In this document: piece after piece, positions 9,902 through 20,856 of the stretch
Position numbering within the stretch: position 1 is the stretch's first letter
Layout: each line of letters opens with the position of its first letter
Origin: Brachionus manjavacas
Taxonomy: Eukaryota; Rotifera; Eurotatoria; Ploima; Brachionidae
Assembly: GCA_019054805.1 (NCBI GenBank)
Contig: JAHQIY010000015.1
Span: forward strand, 194,001 to 258,000
Direction of reading: 5' to 3'
DNA: 64,000 nucleotides
The notes under the pieces: generated by a model
Database searches by the model: none
Seen by the model: the letters and a program-made list of their open reading frames with translations, nothing else
Told to the model about the DNA's origin: nothing
Made by a program: the position numbers and the translations under genes

Positions 9902-12082
9902 GAAATAAGATTTTTTTTATAAATCAAAATTTTAAATAAATGAATAGAAACAAAAAAAGTAATTCTTTTTTATATAAATTCTAACTTGATCTAACTTGAG
10001 CTTAATTTAAATGTATACTTTATCTAACTTGTATTTTTTTAGATGTAGAATTTTTAAAAGATTATTGCTGATTGTTGCTAATAATATGGTTTCAATAATA
10101 TATTAATTAACTTCAAATTGTTGAGTTTTAATTTTTGAAGTTATCTTAGAAAAGTATAGCTTTGATTTTAATTTTGAGATTAATATATTTGAATTGAAAA
10201 AAGAATGTAAGTAAAAAATTTATGCATCAGCTTAGTATTAAGAATATGGGGACTGACCCTTTTTATCAAAAATTTTTTCATCGAAATCAATTATAAAAAT
10301 TAATATAACGTAAATTACACAGAATTGATTAATTGATTATTTTTAAAGAAATTCTTCAAACACTTATTTTTGTCATATTTCTGCATACTTTTTAAATCTG
10401 AAATAAATTATTAATTTGAAAATAAATCTATTAAATGCAAATTAATTAAAATTATTATCTAAAACTGATGCCATTCTCTCAACAACAAAAAACATCTAGA
10501 CTAATTGTGTTATATATTGAAAATAATTTAATCATAATTTCATCTTTCTTTATTTTTAATTTATCTCTATATAAAAAATTCTAGTAAAAAATTGTCTTTT
10601 TTAAAATTTTCGATAAAAAATTTTTCAATGAAACGTGGTAGTGAAGAGAAATTCAAGAGACTTTTCTGTTCAAGTACCATTTCAATTAAATTCAACTTAT
10701 TTCAAATCGATGAGAAAAATTGATCAATTTTCTAATGTCTGTAAAAAATTTGGCCAAAAATTTAAGAAAAAAAATCAAATTTAAAAATCAAATTTTAATT
10801 TTTTTATAATAAACTAAGTGATTTTTGTAGTTGTTGTTGTTGTTGATGTAAAAACACCATCTGTCTGTATTTGGTACTGTGAATTTAAAACACCAAATTT
10901 AAAGCGCTCTTCGTTGCTCTAGTTAAATTACTGCCTGCGAATAAATGTTGGCTCATATGTCAGTGAATGAATTTAAAAGCATAAGGTATTTTCAAGATGT
11001 TTATTATCTTGTTTACTGCTACTTAGCTAATACTGACGCTTTTTGTTCACGAGTTGAAGAACAGTAATAAATTAGTATTAAGTATGAATAGTTGCTACAT
11101 GGTTAATTGTAAGTAAATTTCAAGTAACAATAACACAAAAAGGTTTTTATTTTGTTTAATTATTGATAAATTATTTTGGTTAAATTTGCAAGATGATATA
11201 AGATATTGAACGGAACATTTTGTTTCCCACCCGCAAATTGTCATTACTCTAAAACTGCTCCAATCTTTATATATTTTCACCTGTACACACAAGCATACAA
11301 TGATTGAAGATTGAACGCATCTAGATTGCATAATCTTTTATTGATTTGTTATTCTTAACTCTAGAGTTAGATTTATGATTAGTTGAATATAAAGATTGGT
11401 ATTTGAAGATATTTTGCCTTTTGTTCAGAATACCTGTTGGAACAAAATAGTTTCTCTTGTAAGCACAATATGCGCCACGACCACACATATTTCCACCACA
11501 TGCTTCTTGATCCTGATGGTTCGTTGGCCGATCTAGCATCCTTATCTAACTTGTACATTTGTGATTAAAGCGTGCTTGGATCAAGAGAGTCAGCCAAATT
11601 GTTGATTGCATAAATTAAGCTCTATACAGTCATCCAATTGATTAGTTTTGGCAAAGATAGTTCAAGTAACCTGATACCGCTGAGTTTTAATGCTAACCTT
11701 TTTTGTTAACAGCGATATAAAAAAAGTAAACAGATAAAAATAAATTAAATTCATTTAGATATCTTTATTCAAAAAAGTATTTAGGATGCTTTAGATGTAA
11801 GCTTATTTTTTCTGGCAAAGGCAAGCTTCTCGCCTCTTATCCTTGCTCTAAAAGCATTATTGTTTTGGAATTTAAATGTTTGTTTTCAATTATTATCATA
11901 ATCAATAGAACAAATGTGATTATTGAGAACGAAAAAGAAAAAAAAAGAAAAAGAGAAAAAAGATTATCGATCTAGTGTCTTCAACTATCTGTTATAAATT
12001 TAGAATTTTTCTTTTTTCTCTTAGATAAATTCTATCTATCAGACGAAGATTCATAGTGCTTGTTTTGCTTTTTTTACTTTGA
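9902..12082. other. Long intergenic region upstream of the adenylate kinase gene
   Basis: About 2.2 kb. The first kilobase is featureless AT-rich DNA with a short (TTG)n run near 10830. The segment 10900-11760 is less AT-rich and is listed separately. From about 11930 there is a purine-rich run and then a pyrimidine run, leading to the start of the adenylate-kinase gene. Confidence 0.5.
11095..11640 (-). other. Coding-like minus-strand segment, possible small secreted protein gene
   Basis: Base composition here departs from the flanking AT-rich DNA. On the minus strand there is an ATG-led stretch resembling a signal peptide (MQSTIWLTLLIQA) near 11608. It is followed by a frame with DQEACGGNMCGRGAYCAYKR near 11510-11450, and then, after a plausible donor (GGTATTCTG) and acceptor (TGTACAG), by a further Cys-containing frame (MTICGWETKCSVQ) near 11250-11200. 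The pieces do not join cleanly by hand. It could be a short Cys-rich secreted peptide gene, a pseudogene or a non-coding transcript. No family recognised. Confidence 0.25.
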
Positions 12083-15000
12083 ATGTCTTTATACACAAGA
12101 GGAAGGAGCGAGGACCGGCGATCGTTGTACAACTACGCCGCAGATTCATACAACCCGGATCTCTATCGAACACGCTCAATGTCCCGGGAGCCCTCATTGC
12201 CTAGGACGGTTCGAGCAAGTTCAGTCACCGCCAATTTCGGCAGACACCGATATCCATCCATTGATCGAGACTATGTAGTAATAAACTGTTTTGCACGAAT
12301 AAAATTATTTTTTCTTTTTTTTTTTCACAAATTTTATTTAGGACAATTCGATTAAATTAGAAAATGCCAACAAAGCCTATCATGACTATCATTCTTCCTT
12401 TTTGTCTAAAAGATGGGAAAATAAGCATTACTTGAGTGGAATGCAAGACACTGTAAAAAATTTTCATTTTTTTTTTTTAATTATCATTTTTATTCTAAAT
12501 AAATTAAATTAAAAAAATGTTTTTTTATATTAGGTGGTAGATCAAGGTGTGCAGCTGAACCGCATTCTTCGTCTTTTGGAGCAAGATGAAATGGCTTTGT
12601 ATGAGAGGTGTAATTTGCATGAGACGAGAGGCCGACGACACAGCAGAGCATCGTTCTACAACCCTTTCGAATCTGGTTTGGAAAGATCGGCCTCTGCTCT
12701 GCAACGTCACAAGCTTTTTCAGGTAATTAAAAAATAATTTCTTAGGGCCACTAATTAATTTTTTTACCATTTAATTATTTTTATAATCTGTTATCTCAAA
12801 ATCAAACTTGGATATTTGCGTGATTTATAATCTTTTCAGATTTTAAGTATTCGCTTAGATAAATAGCTAAGCGATTAAAGTATTAGCTTAGCATCGTACA
12901 ACAATTATTATAATTGTTTATTGAGCTTAATTTTGTGAATTTTAACAAAGAAAAATCATTTCAAAATAGGCGTATCAAAAGATATTATTAAAAAAAAGAG
13001 AAAAAAAGCTGCTGATATCTTTTTGTTTATGTTTAAAAATCAATCAATTTTCGGATAGGATTCTAAATTGAATTTTATTTACAGAAAGTTTATTTTATTT
13101 AAACACTTTGAGTTAAGTAAATATTATTTTTAGGAAAAATGATTAACATTTATTTAATATGTTTTAATATTTTTCCTCTTTGTTTTTTTTAGCAATGCTT
13201 AATGCAATTAACAAAGAAAAAACAGCTTTAAATGATTTATAAGCAAATTATCATCTTCTTACAGATAGTCCTAATTTTTACTGCTACCCCTACGTGATAC
13301 GCTTTGTTCTTTTGCTTTCGGTGATATCTTGTCCTAAATTTCACTCTAAATTGGTTCTTTAATTTTATCTAATTTTATCTAAAAAAAATAATAAAAATCT
13401 TCATTGGTCTTGACAATTTTTGGGTTGAGTCCCGTTAATTCTGCAAAAAAATTCACAAACAATTATGAAGATTCAATTGGAGACTACTTGTGGTTTAACG
13501 TCATAGAATTGGTTTTGGTCCCTTCAAAAAAACTTTTCTAATCTTTTCATTTTTGCTCTGTTTGTGTTCTAAACTCTCAATGCATCATTTATCTATGTTG
13601 ATCAAAAATTAAAATTATCTTTAGATAATTAGATAAAAAATTAAACATTATAAAGTTTAAGAAAAATATTTTCAGTTTTTTTAACCTCTAAAGATAAAAT
13701 TGATGAGATTCCAAAATTTTGAAAATTAGAGTAATTTTGCATGATTTCGGTTAAATTAAGTTAAAATAAAAACTGCCAAAATTTCTTAGAAAATTAAAAT
13801 TTTTCTGATTATTTTGCAAAAAATATATATTTTTTTTTGTAATTTGGTTAAATTTCGTAAATAAAAGTAATTTAAAATAAAAAATGAAAAAATTGGTTAA
13901 TTTTGATTTAAAAAAAAACACAACAAGAAAATCGGAAATATCTTTTAAATTATTTTTAATAATTATTTTAAAATATTAAAAAATAATAAATTACATAAAA
14001 AAATATCAATAGAATATTTCTCAATAAAATTTCTGATACATTTTTTCTCAATGAAACAAAAAAAACTTTGCATGCATCTTTATGTTTACTTTATGAATAT
14101 AAAACTTAACGCAACATTCAGTTTTCTTTTTATAAAAAGTTTTAAAAATGACAGCTTTATGCATAGTATTTAAAACATTATAGAATTTAAAACATAAAAG
14201 AACCTTTATGTACTGTATGCAGTTTATTAGTTAAAAAAACTATAAAAAATAGTAACTTTTTGAAACAATTTTTTTTTAATATATTTAGAATTTTAGTTAA
14301 ATAAATTTTTTTAATATTTTTTAAATGATTGATATAATTTTGACATTTAATAATTTAAATAAGCTTAACCACGTAAAGTTTAAAGCTCACTGTATTTTTT
14401 TTTATAAATTAAGTTTGTCAATTTTGTTTCTAAAACTATCTATATCTTTTGAATTCACAACATCTGTTAGTAGACGGTTCCAAAATGTTGACACTTTTTA
14501 AAAAATTCTATGAGGTTGATCGCAATTTTTATCCAGTTGTCTTGCTATTACAAATTCACGTGATCTCAGCTGTGGTTCTATTAAATCTGACCCGTGTATT
14601 TTTAGATTAAATATCTTTAGATCAATTCAATACGTCAAAATCTTTGACAATTTTGAACATTTGGATTAGATCACCACATTATCTTCTAGTTTCTAATGTA
14701 ATTTCTCAGCTGTTTGAGTGTTGTGGAAAAGTTTATTGATTAAGAAAAATCTGAATCTTTTAGAATTTATTTTTCTCTAACGATAACCTTATGTTCGTTC
14801 CAAAAGAGTTCCAATCTTTAAGTATATTAAACTTGGAAAAATTTTGACAAACGCAAAATTTAGAAATATCTAACCACTGTAAAGTTCATAATTCTGCATG
14901 CTTGAGATGGTCGAAAAATTAATTTTAACTTAGAATGTTTCCTTTACTTTGAAAATATGCTTATGAAATTAAATTTTCATTTAAATTTGATCGTCGACCA

Positions 15001-18000
15001 CAATTTGCCAAAAATATGTTTTGAAATAAAGAACTAGGTGATTTCAGATTTTGTCTGAAATTAGATTGGAAAAAAATTCTTATTTTTAATTATTGCACAA
15101 AAATTTTAGATTTAAATTAAAAATAAAAATTTTATTTAAACTAAAACAAAGTTATGATTGAAGATAACAGATTTTTAAACTTGATCTAAATAAAAAAAAT
15201 TATTTAAAATGAATAAATGAATTTAAATTAAAAAACTAAAAAACTAACCGTGCAGATGGACATGGAAAATAGAGAGAAAAACATCGAGAACGGAAATCGA
15301 TACAGATCTAAATCATTACAGGTTCGATTAATTGTAAAAGCTCATCCGGTTTCGTATTATGTGTCTTATTTTGAGGTGTTTTAGAACTAATCTTACGAAA
15401 ATAAAATAAATCCCAGAACAACATAAAAGTTCTTAAAAAAAAAGCTTTTTAACCGCTTAAAGGTCTTGTAAATCCGCTGCCAAAGCTTGAAAAAAAACCT
15501 GAATTAAACCACCCGCTTAAGGCTTTATATCTTAAATTAAAATTAAAAAATTAAATTCATTGTTTTTAGTCGATGCATGAGCTAAATGAAAGACTCAAAA
15601 ACTTGGAGAGTAAACGTCACAAATTTGACATACCGGACATGCATTTACCGAGCTCTATTGATTTCCAGAAGCCGGTCAGAGACAAAAATGAGATAGCTAG
15701 ACGTGAAGAGAGACCAATGTTCAGAAGAATATCCGAAGAGGACAACGAAGAGTATAACAAATACCAAGAAGAGCTCAGGAAACAAAGAGAACAGCGAGAA
15801 ATAGAGAGAGAGGAACTAGCACGTGATGAGAGGGAACAGCGCGAAAAACGAGAAGAAGAGAGGCGAAAAAAACGCGAAGAAGAAAAAGAAAGGGAGGAAA
15901 AAGAAAGAGAGGAATATGAACTAAGGGAACGAGAGAGAAAAGAGAGACGCGAGAGAGAGCGCCGCGAACGCGAAGAAGAAGAGGCAAGAGTTGACCAAGA
16001 GCGTAAAGAAAGACGGGAACGTGAACGGCGCGAACGCGAAGAAGAAGAGGCTCGAAGTGAACAGGAACGTCGAGAAAGACGAGAAAGAGAAAAGGCCGAA
16101 CGGGAACAAAAGCTAAGAGAAGAAGAGGAAAAATTGGGAAAAGAAAGAGAGGAACGCGAAGAAAAAGCGAGACAAATACGAGAACGTATTGAGAAAGAAT
16201 TGGCGGAAAAGCGGGCTAAAGAACGAGAAGAAAAATTGGCCAAAGTCAAACAATCAAAGATTATATTTGTCATCGGAGGGCCTGGAAGTGGCAAAGGAAC
16301 CCAGTGTGATCTAATGGCAGACAAATATGACTATTGTCATTTGTCTATTGTAGATTTGTTGCGCGATGAAGCAAACTCAGGCTCGCAAAGAGCAAATGAT
16401 TTGCAGGACTTGATGTTGAAAGGTGAACGTGTTCCCAATGAAATTCTTTTGGAGTTATTAAAAGATGCAATGGCTAGTAAGGTTGATGATTGTAAGGGAT
16501 TTTTGATTGATGGCTATCCGCGCCAACTCGACCAAGGTGTCGAGTTTGAGGAGAAAATTGGCGAATGTGAATTTGTTTTGTATGCTGAGGCTAGTGATGA
16601 CACAATCAAGAGTCACATGCTTAAAAGAAGTGAGCAATCGGACACAAATGATGATGAAAACCAAGCTACTAGACAAGCTAGACTCGAAGTGTTTCATCAA
16701 GAAACGCGACCAGTGCTTGACCATTATGAAAAATTGGGAAAATTGAAAAGAGTCAATTCGGAAAAGCCTCCGCTGGAGGTTTTTTCGGACATTGAGAAAA
16801 TTTTGAACGGAGAGCCTGTGCAAACATTGGACGAGTATTTGAGGGAAAAAGCCCAAAGAGAAAGACAACGAAAAGAAAATCTTTTAAAAGAGAAAAAGAT
16901 TATTTTTGTTGTCGGTGGGCCAGGCAGTGGCAAGGGAACTCAATGTGACAAAATGAACCGAAAATTCGGCTACACTCACATATCCAGTGGTGATTTGTTG
17001 AGAGACGAGGTCAGCAAAGGAACTCAACGAGCCAAAATGCTAACGGATCTAATGCAAAAGGGACAATTAGTACCTGATGAAATTGTGCTGGATTTGATCA
17101 AAGAAGCAATGCTGGACAAAGTGGATGAGTCGAATGGATTTTTGATTGATGGCTATCCAAGACAAGTTGACCAAGGAATTGAATTTGAGAAAAAAGTATT
17201 TTTTTATTTTTTTATAAATTTTTTCTTCTTTTTTTTTATTAAAAAAAATTAAAAAAAATTAATTTTTTGTAGATTAAAGCCTGTGACTTTGTGTTGTATG
17301 TGGAGGCAACAGATGAAACAATGACTGGTCGTTTGTTGAACCGTGGCAAATCGTCCGGACGAGTGGATGACAACGAAGAAACGATCAAAAAGCGTTTGGA
17401 CACATTTCATCAACTTACTAAGCCGGTGATTGACCACTACGAAAAAGAGGGCAAAGTGCGCCGAGTCAACTCTGAAAAAGCTCCGTCAGAGGTCTTCAAA
17501 GACATCGAGAAAATACTAAATGGCCAAGAGGTTCAAAATTTGCACGACTACTTAAAAGAAAGAGCCGAGAAGCTAAAAAAATTGGAGGAAGCCAAAATTA
17601 TTTTTGTTGTTGGTGGACCTGGCAGTGGCAAAGGAACTCAATGCGAAAAAATTGTGGACAAATTTGGTTTCACGCATTTGTCTAGTGGAGATTTGCTCAG
17701 AGATGAGGTAAAGTCAGGCTCGGACATGGGTGACACTTTAAATCAAATGATGCAAAAAGGAGAACTAGTGCCGAATGAAATTGTGCTGGATTTGATCAAA
17801 GAGGCCATGCTGGACAAAGTGGATGAGTCGAATGGATTTTTGATTGATGGCTATCCAAGACAAGTTGACCAAGGAATTGAGTTTGAGAAAAAAATTGGCC
17901 AACCCGAAATAGTGCTGTTTGTGGACGCTTCGGATGACACCATGAAAGAAAGATTGCTGAAACGCGGTGAAACATCAGGACGTGTTGATGACAATGAGCA

Positions 18001-18151
18001 ATCTATTTTGAATAGAATAGACACCTTTCACAAAGCAACGGAGCCAGTCATAGATCATTATGATAAACAGAATAAATTGAGAAAAGTCGATTCGGAACGT
18101 GCACCCGATCTTGTTTTTGAAGATATTGAAAAAATTCTAAATGATGGTTAG
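12083..18151 (+). CDS. Triple-domain adenylate kinase with long charged helix
   Basis: Six exons (12083-12274, 12342-12452, 12534-12722, 15256-15321, 15570-17195, 17273-18151) join in phase 0 to 1020 residues. Residues 1-230 are a Ser/Arg-rich, probably flexible head. Residues about 230-415 are an almost uninterrupted Glu/Arg/Lys helix, a single alpha-helix or coiled coil. Three adenylate-kinase domains follow at about 416-610, 629-820 and 836-1020, each with a P-loop [10 protein letters not shown] and an NMP-binding DGYPRQ. Adenylate kinase interconverts 2 ADP with ATP and AMP. Domains 2 and 3 keep SSGDLLRDE and the lid GRVDDNE. Domain 1 has SIVDLLRDE and has lost the GRVDDNE arginine, so it is probably weak or structural. 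Triplicated adenylate kinases are known from sea-urchin sperm flagella, so an axonemal role is inferred. Exon 4 is small and distant but in phase. Intron 3 (2.5 kb) contains a LINE remnant; further exons there cannot be excluded. Confidence 0.88.
14402..14930 (-). mobile_element. Non-LTR retrotransposon (LINE) 3' remnant
   Basis: The minus strand of the adenylate-kinase intron 3 carries the decayed C terminus of a LINE reverse transcriptase. Seen pieces: RLELFWNE, then [14 protein letters not shown] (the usual R-GDLI-FKI block after the polymerase), then VSTFWNRL followed by [18 protein letters not shown] and a stop at 14402-14404. This matches the WN.LP..VV.A..-..FK ending typical of Jockey/CR1-type elements. 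Stops and frameshifts separate the pieces, so it is dead. It is antisense to the host gene. Confidence 0.82.
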
Positions 18152-19164
18152 TTTTAACTAATTTTTAAGTGACCAAAAATTGAGATCAGTAAAGTTAGCT
18201 TAATTAATAAGTGGTCTTTAAATTAAAGAGGAAAGGGAATTTAAAAAAAATATAAATATCGGTATCAATAGTGTTAAAACGAAAAAGAAGCATCATCAAG
18301 TTACAAATTCATTACCATTGTCATTATGTTGCCAATGTCTACAGTCAAGTTCTGATATTAGGCTAAAACTTAGATTATTTAAAAGAAATTTTAATTAAAA
18401 ATAGATAATAATCAAAATCTGTCATTTTTTCAAAAATATATTTTCAAATTTTAAAATAGATTTTGAGCTCATCCTTTGCTTTTTTGTATAAATTTATTTA
18501 ATTTGTCTTAAAAATTTAATTTAAGATAACAAGTTAATAAATTATTTATAAATAAGTTTATTACCTATTTTTTTTAGTTGAAAAAAATAAGAAGTCAATG
18601 TTTGGACCCATTAATGTCATTTTATTTACCTTATTTTTTGATTGTTAAAATAACCTTCGTAAATATTTAAAAATCCATTAATTTTTTATCAAAAATTTTT
18701 GTTCCATGATACTTAACATTAGTCGAGCAAATTTTTTTTGATAAATGTAATTGTAAGCTAAATTTAAAATCTAAAAATTTAAAAGTTTGAAAGATAAATA
18801 TTTTTATTATAGAATAAATAATTGATTATTAAAATGAAAGTAGAAGGCTGAAGGTCCGATCTAAAAAATTAATATTAAAAATGTTTTTCATCCATGTTAT
18901 CCCTCATATCGTATACTTGGCATTGGTAAACGTTTTATAATGTTTGTGGTAATATTTGAATAAGACCAAAATATGAAATGAAGTATTAAATTTTTAATTT
19001 TGAAAAAATTAGTCAAAAAACGTAAATCAGAAAAAAATCAGAAATCATCTTCAGTTTCCAAAATAATTATTTGAAAATTTGAAAACTTTTTCCACAATAA
19101 ATTCTATGAAAACAAAAACTGATAAAAATTTTATCTATTATAAGTTAACAAAAAAAAATTGAGT
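18152..19164. other. Intergenic region
   Basis: About 1 kb of AT-rich DNA between the adenylate-kinase stop and the next plus-strand gene. No gene, RNA or transposon recognised. Confidence 0.55.
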
Positions 19165-19722
19165 ATGGACAAGTTAAATGAGACAGTGGAAAAAATTGTG
19201 CACCAAGTGGCAAATCAAGCTCAAAAACGGCAAGAAGTCAAAGAAGACGTGTCAACTACAATTCAGCATGCAATCAAGGACATAATTAATAGCGAATTTA
19301 GACCAGATGAAGAGTCAGGTTTTTCATTTTTGGAATATAGATCAGTTGAAATGTATCACGGTCCGACTAAGTTAATTGATTTTATTGATGAGGAGAACGA
19401 AGAGCCCAAGTCTCCTAAAAAATCAAAAGCAGTCGATGTTGACGATCCGACCAAGCATGGTGAAATAATTGTTATAGTGAAAAAAGGGGAGAAAGTATTG
19501 GTTAGAGCTAATGATGAAAATGATACAATTATATCGAATATAGTTCATGGAGAGTTAATAATAAGGCATGTTGACACCAATTTAATAATTAATATAGCTC
19601 GTGGTGCCATTCAGGACGCCATTGACTTTAACATTGTTGGCCAAGCTTACATAAGAGACTTGAGTGGAACAATTAAAGTCAAGCAATTTAAAGGCATTGT
19701 GGTTGTCAGAAATGAAGAATGA
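19165..19722 (+). CDS. Uncharacterised 185-residue protein
   Basis: Single-exon gene, ATG at 19165 (the two codons before it read TTG AGT and are not used). I do not recognise a family. Residues 1-45 are charged and probably helical (KLNETVEKIVHQVANQ). Residues 55-95 are acidic then basic with a KSPKK patch. Residues 98-185 alternate hydrophobic and polar positions with many Val, Ile and Gly, which suggests a compact beta domain (EIIVIVKKGEKVLVRA, then LIIRHVDTNLIINI). There is no signal peptide or membrane segment, so it is probably cytoplasmic or nuclear. AATAAA at 19849-19854 follows. Codon use and composition are clearly coding compared with the flanks. It lies 1 kb downstream of the adenylate-kinase gene, with no evidence of co-transcription. 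Confidence 0.75.
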   Translation: MDKLNETVEKIVHQVANQAQKRQEVKEDVSTTIQHAIKDIINSEFRPDEESGFSFLEYRSVEMYHGPTKLIDFIDEENEEPKSPKKSKAVDVDDPTKHGEIIVIVKKGEKVLVRANDENDTIISNIVHGELIIRHVDTNLIINIARGAIQDAIDFNIVGQAYIRDLSGTIKVKQFKGIVVVRNEE

Positions 19723-20343
19723 AGATTAAATTTGTTTTGGTTTTATTTTTTAATTTTAGTTTTCTGTTTTTTAATTATCATCAATTATTTATGTATTTTA
19801 CAATAGTATTAGCTTAAGCCTGATCAAGTATGGGTATTTCGAGATATAAATAAATATTTTTTTCTATTTAACAATAAAAACGTTTAACTAAATTTATCAA
19901 ATGGCTAATAAAACAATGTAAAACAACATGATTTTTTTTCTCAAAATAAGTTAATCATTAAATAAGACATTAAAGCATTTGACTTATATTTCATTTTAAT
20001 TTTTACATGGTTCACATAAACAATTAAAGAAAATTTAAAAAGCTTCTTCATTTCATTTAATTCCAAAGTTAACCACAAGAAGTTGCATAAATTCATTTTA
20101 CTCAATTTTCTAAAATTGATCCCAAATAAAATCTTGTAATGATAACCTTGTTTTGATGTCTCGGTAAAAATATATGAATATGAATTCTGGTAGACTAAAA
20201 TAATGTTAACAGGTTATTGTTATCTTTATCAAAAGACATGTTTATAATTTCCAAAATTTAAAAAACAAATAAAAAATGTATTAATTTTATTAAATGGCTA
20301 TAGAATAAAAAGAAAAATCGGAAAAGAAAAATTGAGCCATGGT
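19723..20343. other. Convergent intergenic region
   Basis: Lies between the 3' ends of a plus-strand and a minus-strand gene. It holds the AATAAA of the upstream gene (19849-19854); otherwise nothing is seen. Confidence 0.5.
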
Positions 20344-20856
20344 TTAATCAGTATAGAGTATATAGACTATTGCTGAAGCCCATAAATTTTTTGTAGTATG
20401 AGAAACACTGACACAATTGTCAAATTCAGTATTCCATAAACACCTTGATGCTAATCGTAAGTCTTGGCCCTTGTTGTCACCTACCGCAACAAAAACAAGA
20501 ACTTTATATCGTGGCTGATACACATCTTTAGTTAGACTACGAATTATATCTGCCAATTCCATGGTCAAATGCTGAAAATTGGTGGATTGAGCATCGGCTT
20601 TTTCAACTTCACTTACAATTGTTTCTTGTATGATTGGTTTTAGTTTATATGCATAAAATCTCTTGCTATCATCAGGTGAAAGTTTGAATGTATTTTCGAC
20701 CCTTGGAATGTTTGACTTATAAAAATTTGTTTCAGCTGTTGCCAAGCTTGATTTTCTTGAGCCCGAAAATTTGCTATTGTAATCTTGAAGCTTTTTTTTA
20801 GAAATTTTTTTTACATCCGCACTATGTTCAATCTCGTTTTTGGTTTCAGTTTCCAT
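20344..20856 (-). CDS. Tctex1-type dynein light chain
   Basis: Single-exon gene of 170 residues. The C-terminal 110 residues form a Tctex1 (DYNLT) domain. Helical residues after YAYKLKPIIQETI are followed by RYKVLVFVAVGDNKGQDL, RLASRCLWNTEFDNCVSV and a last strand WASAIVYILY, in the order typical of the family. The first 60 residues are a Lys/Ser-rich extension (KKISKKKLQDYNSKFSGSRK), as in the Tctex1-domain-containing (DYNLT2/4/5) proteins rather than the short DYNLT1/3 chains. Such proteins bind dynein intermediate chains in cytoplasmic, intraflagellar or axonemal dyneins. I favour a ciliary role on the length of the extension. Start and stop are clear. Confidence 0.87.
   Translation of the reverse strand: METETKNEIEHSADVKKISKKKLQDYNSKFSGSRKSSLATAETNFYKSNIPRVENTFKLSPDDSKRFYAYKLKPIIQETIVSEVEKADAQSTNFQHLTMELADIIRSLTKDVYQPRYKVLVFVAVGDNKGQDLRLASRCLWNTEFDNCVSVSHTTKNLWASAIVYILYTD

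Noticed and set aside
10829..10847. TTG/GTT microsatellite considered as a functional repeat
   Set aside because: It is too short and of a common type.
13190..13380. Possible extra exon in the kinase intron 3 (reads [19 protein letters not shown])
   Set aside because: A stop follows, it does not preserve phase, and no equivalent fits the protein; the hydrophobic reading is probably chance.
15617..16324. Long minus-strand open frame rich in Ser and Arg
   Set aside because: It is the antisense of the Glu/Arg-rich helix of the adenylate-kinase gene; such sequence gives open antisense frames without meaning.
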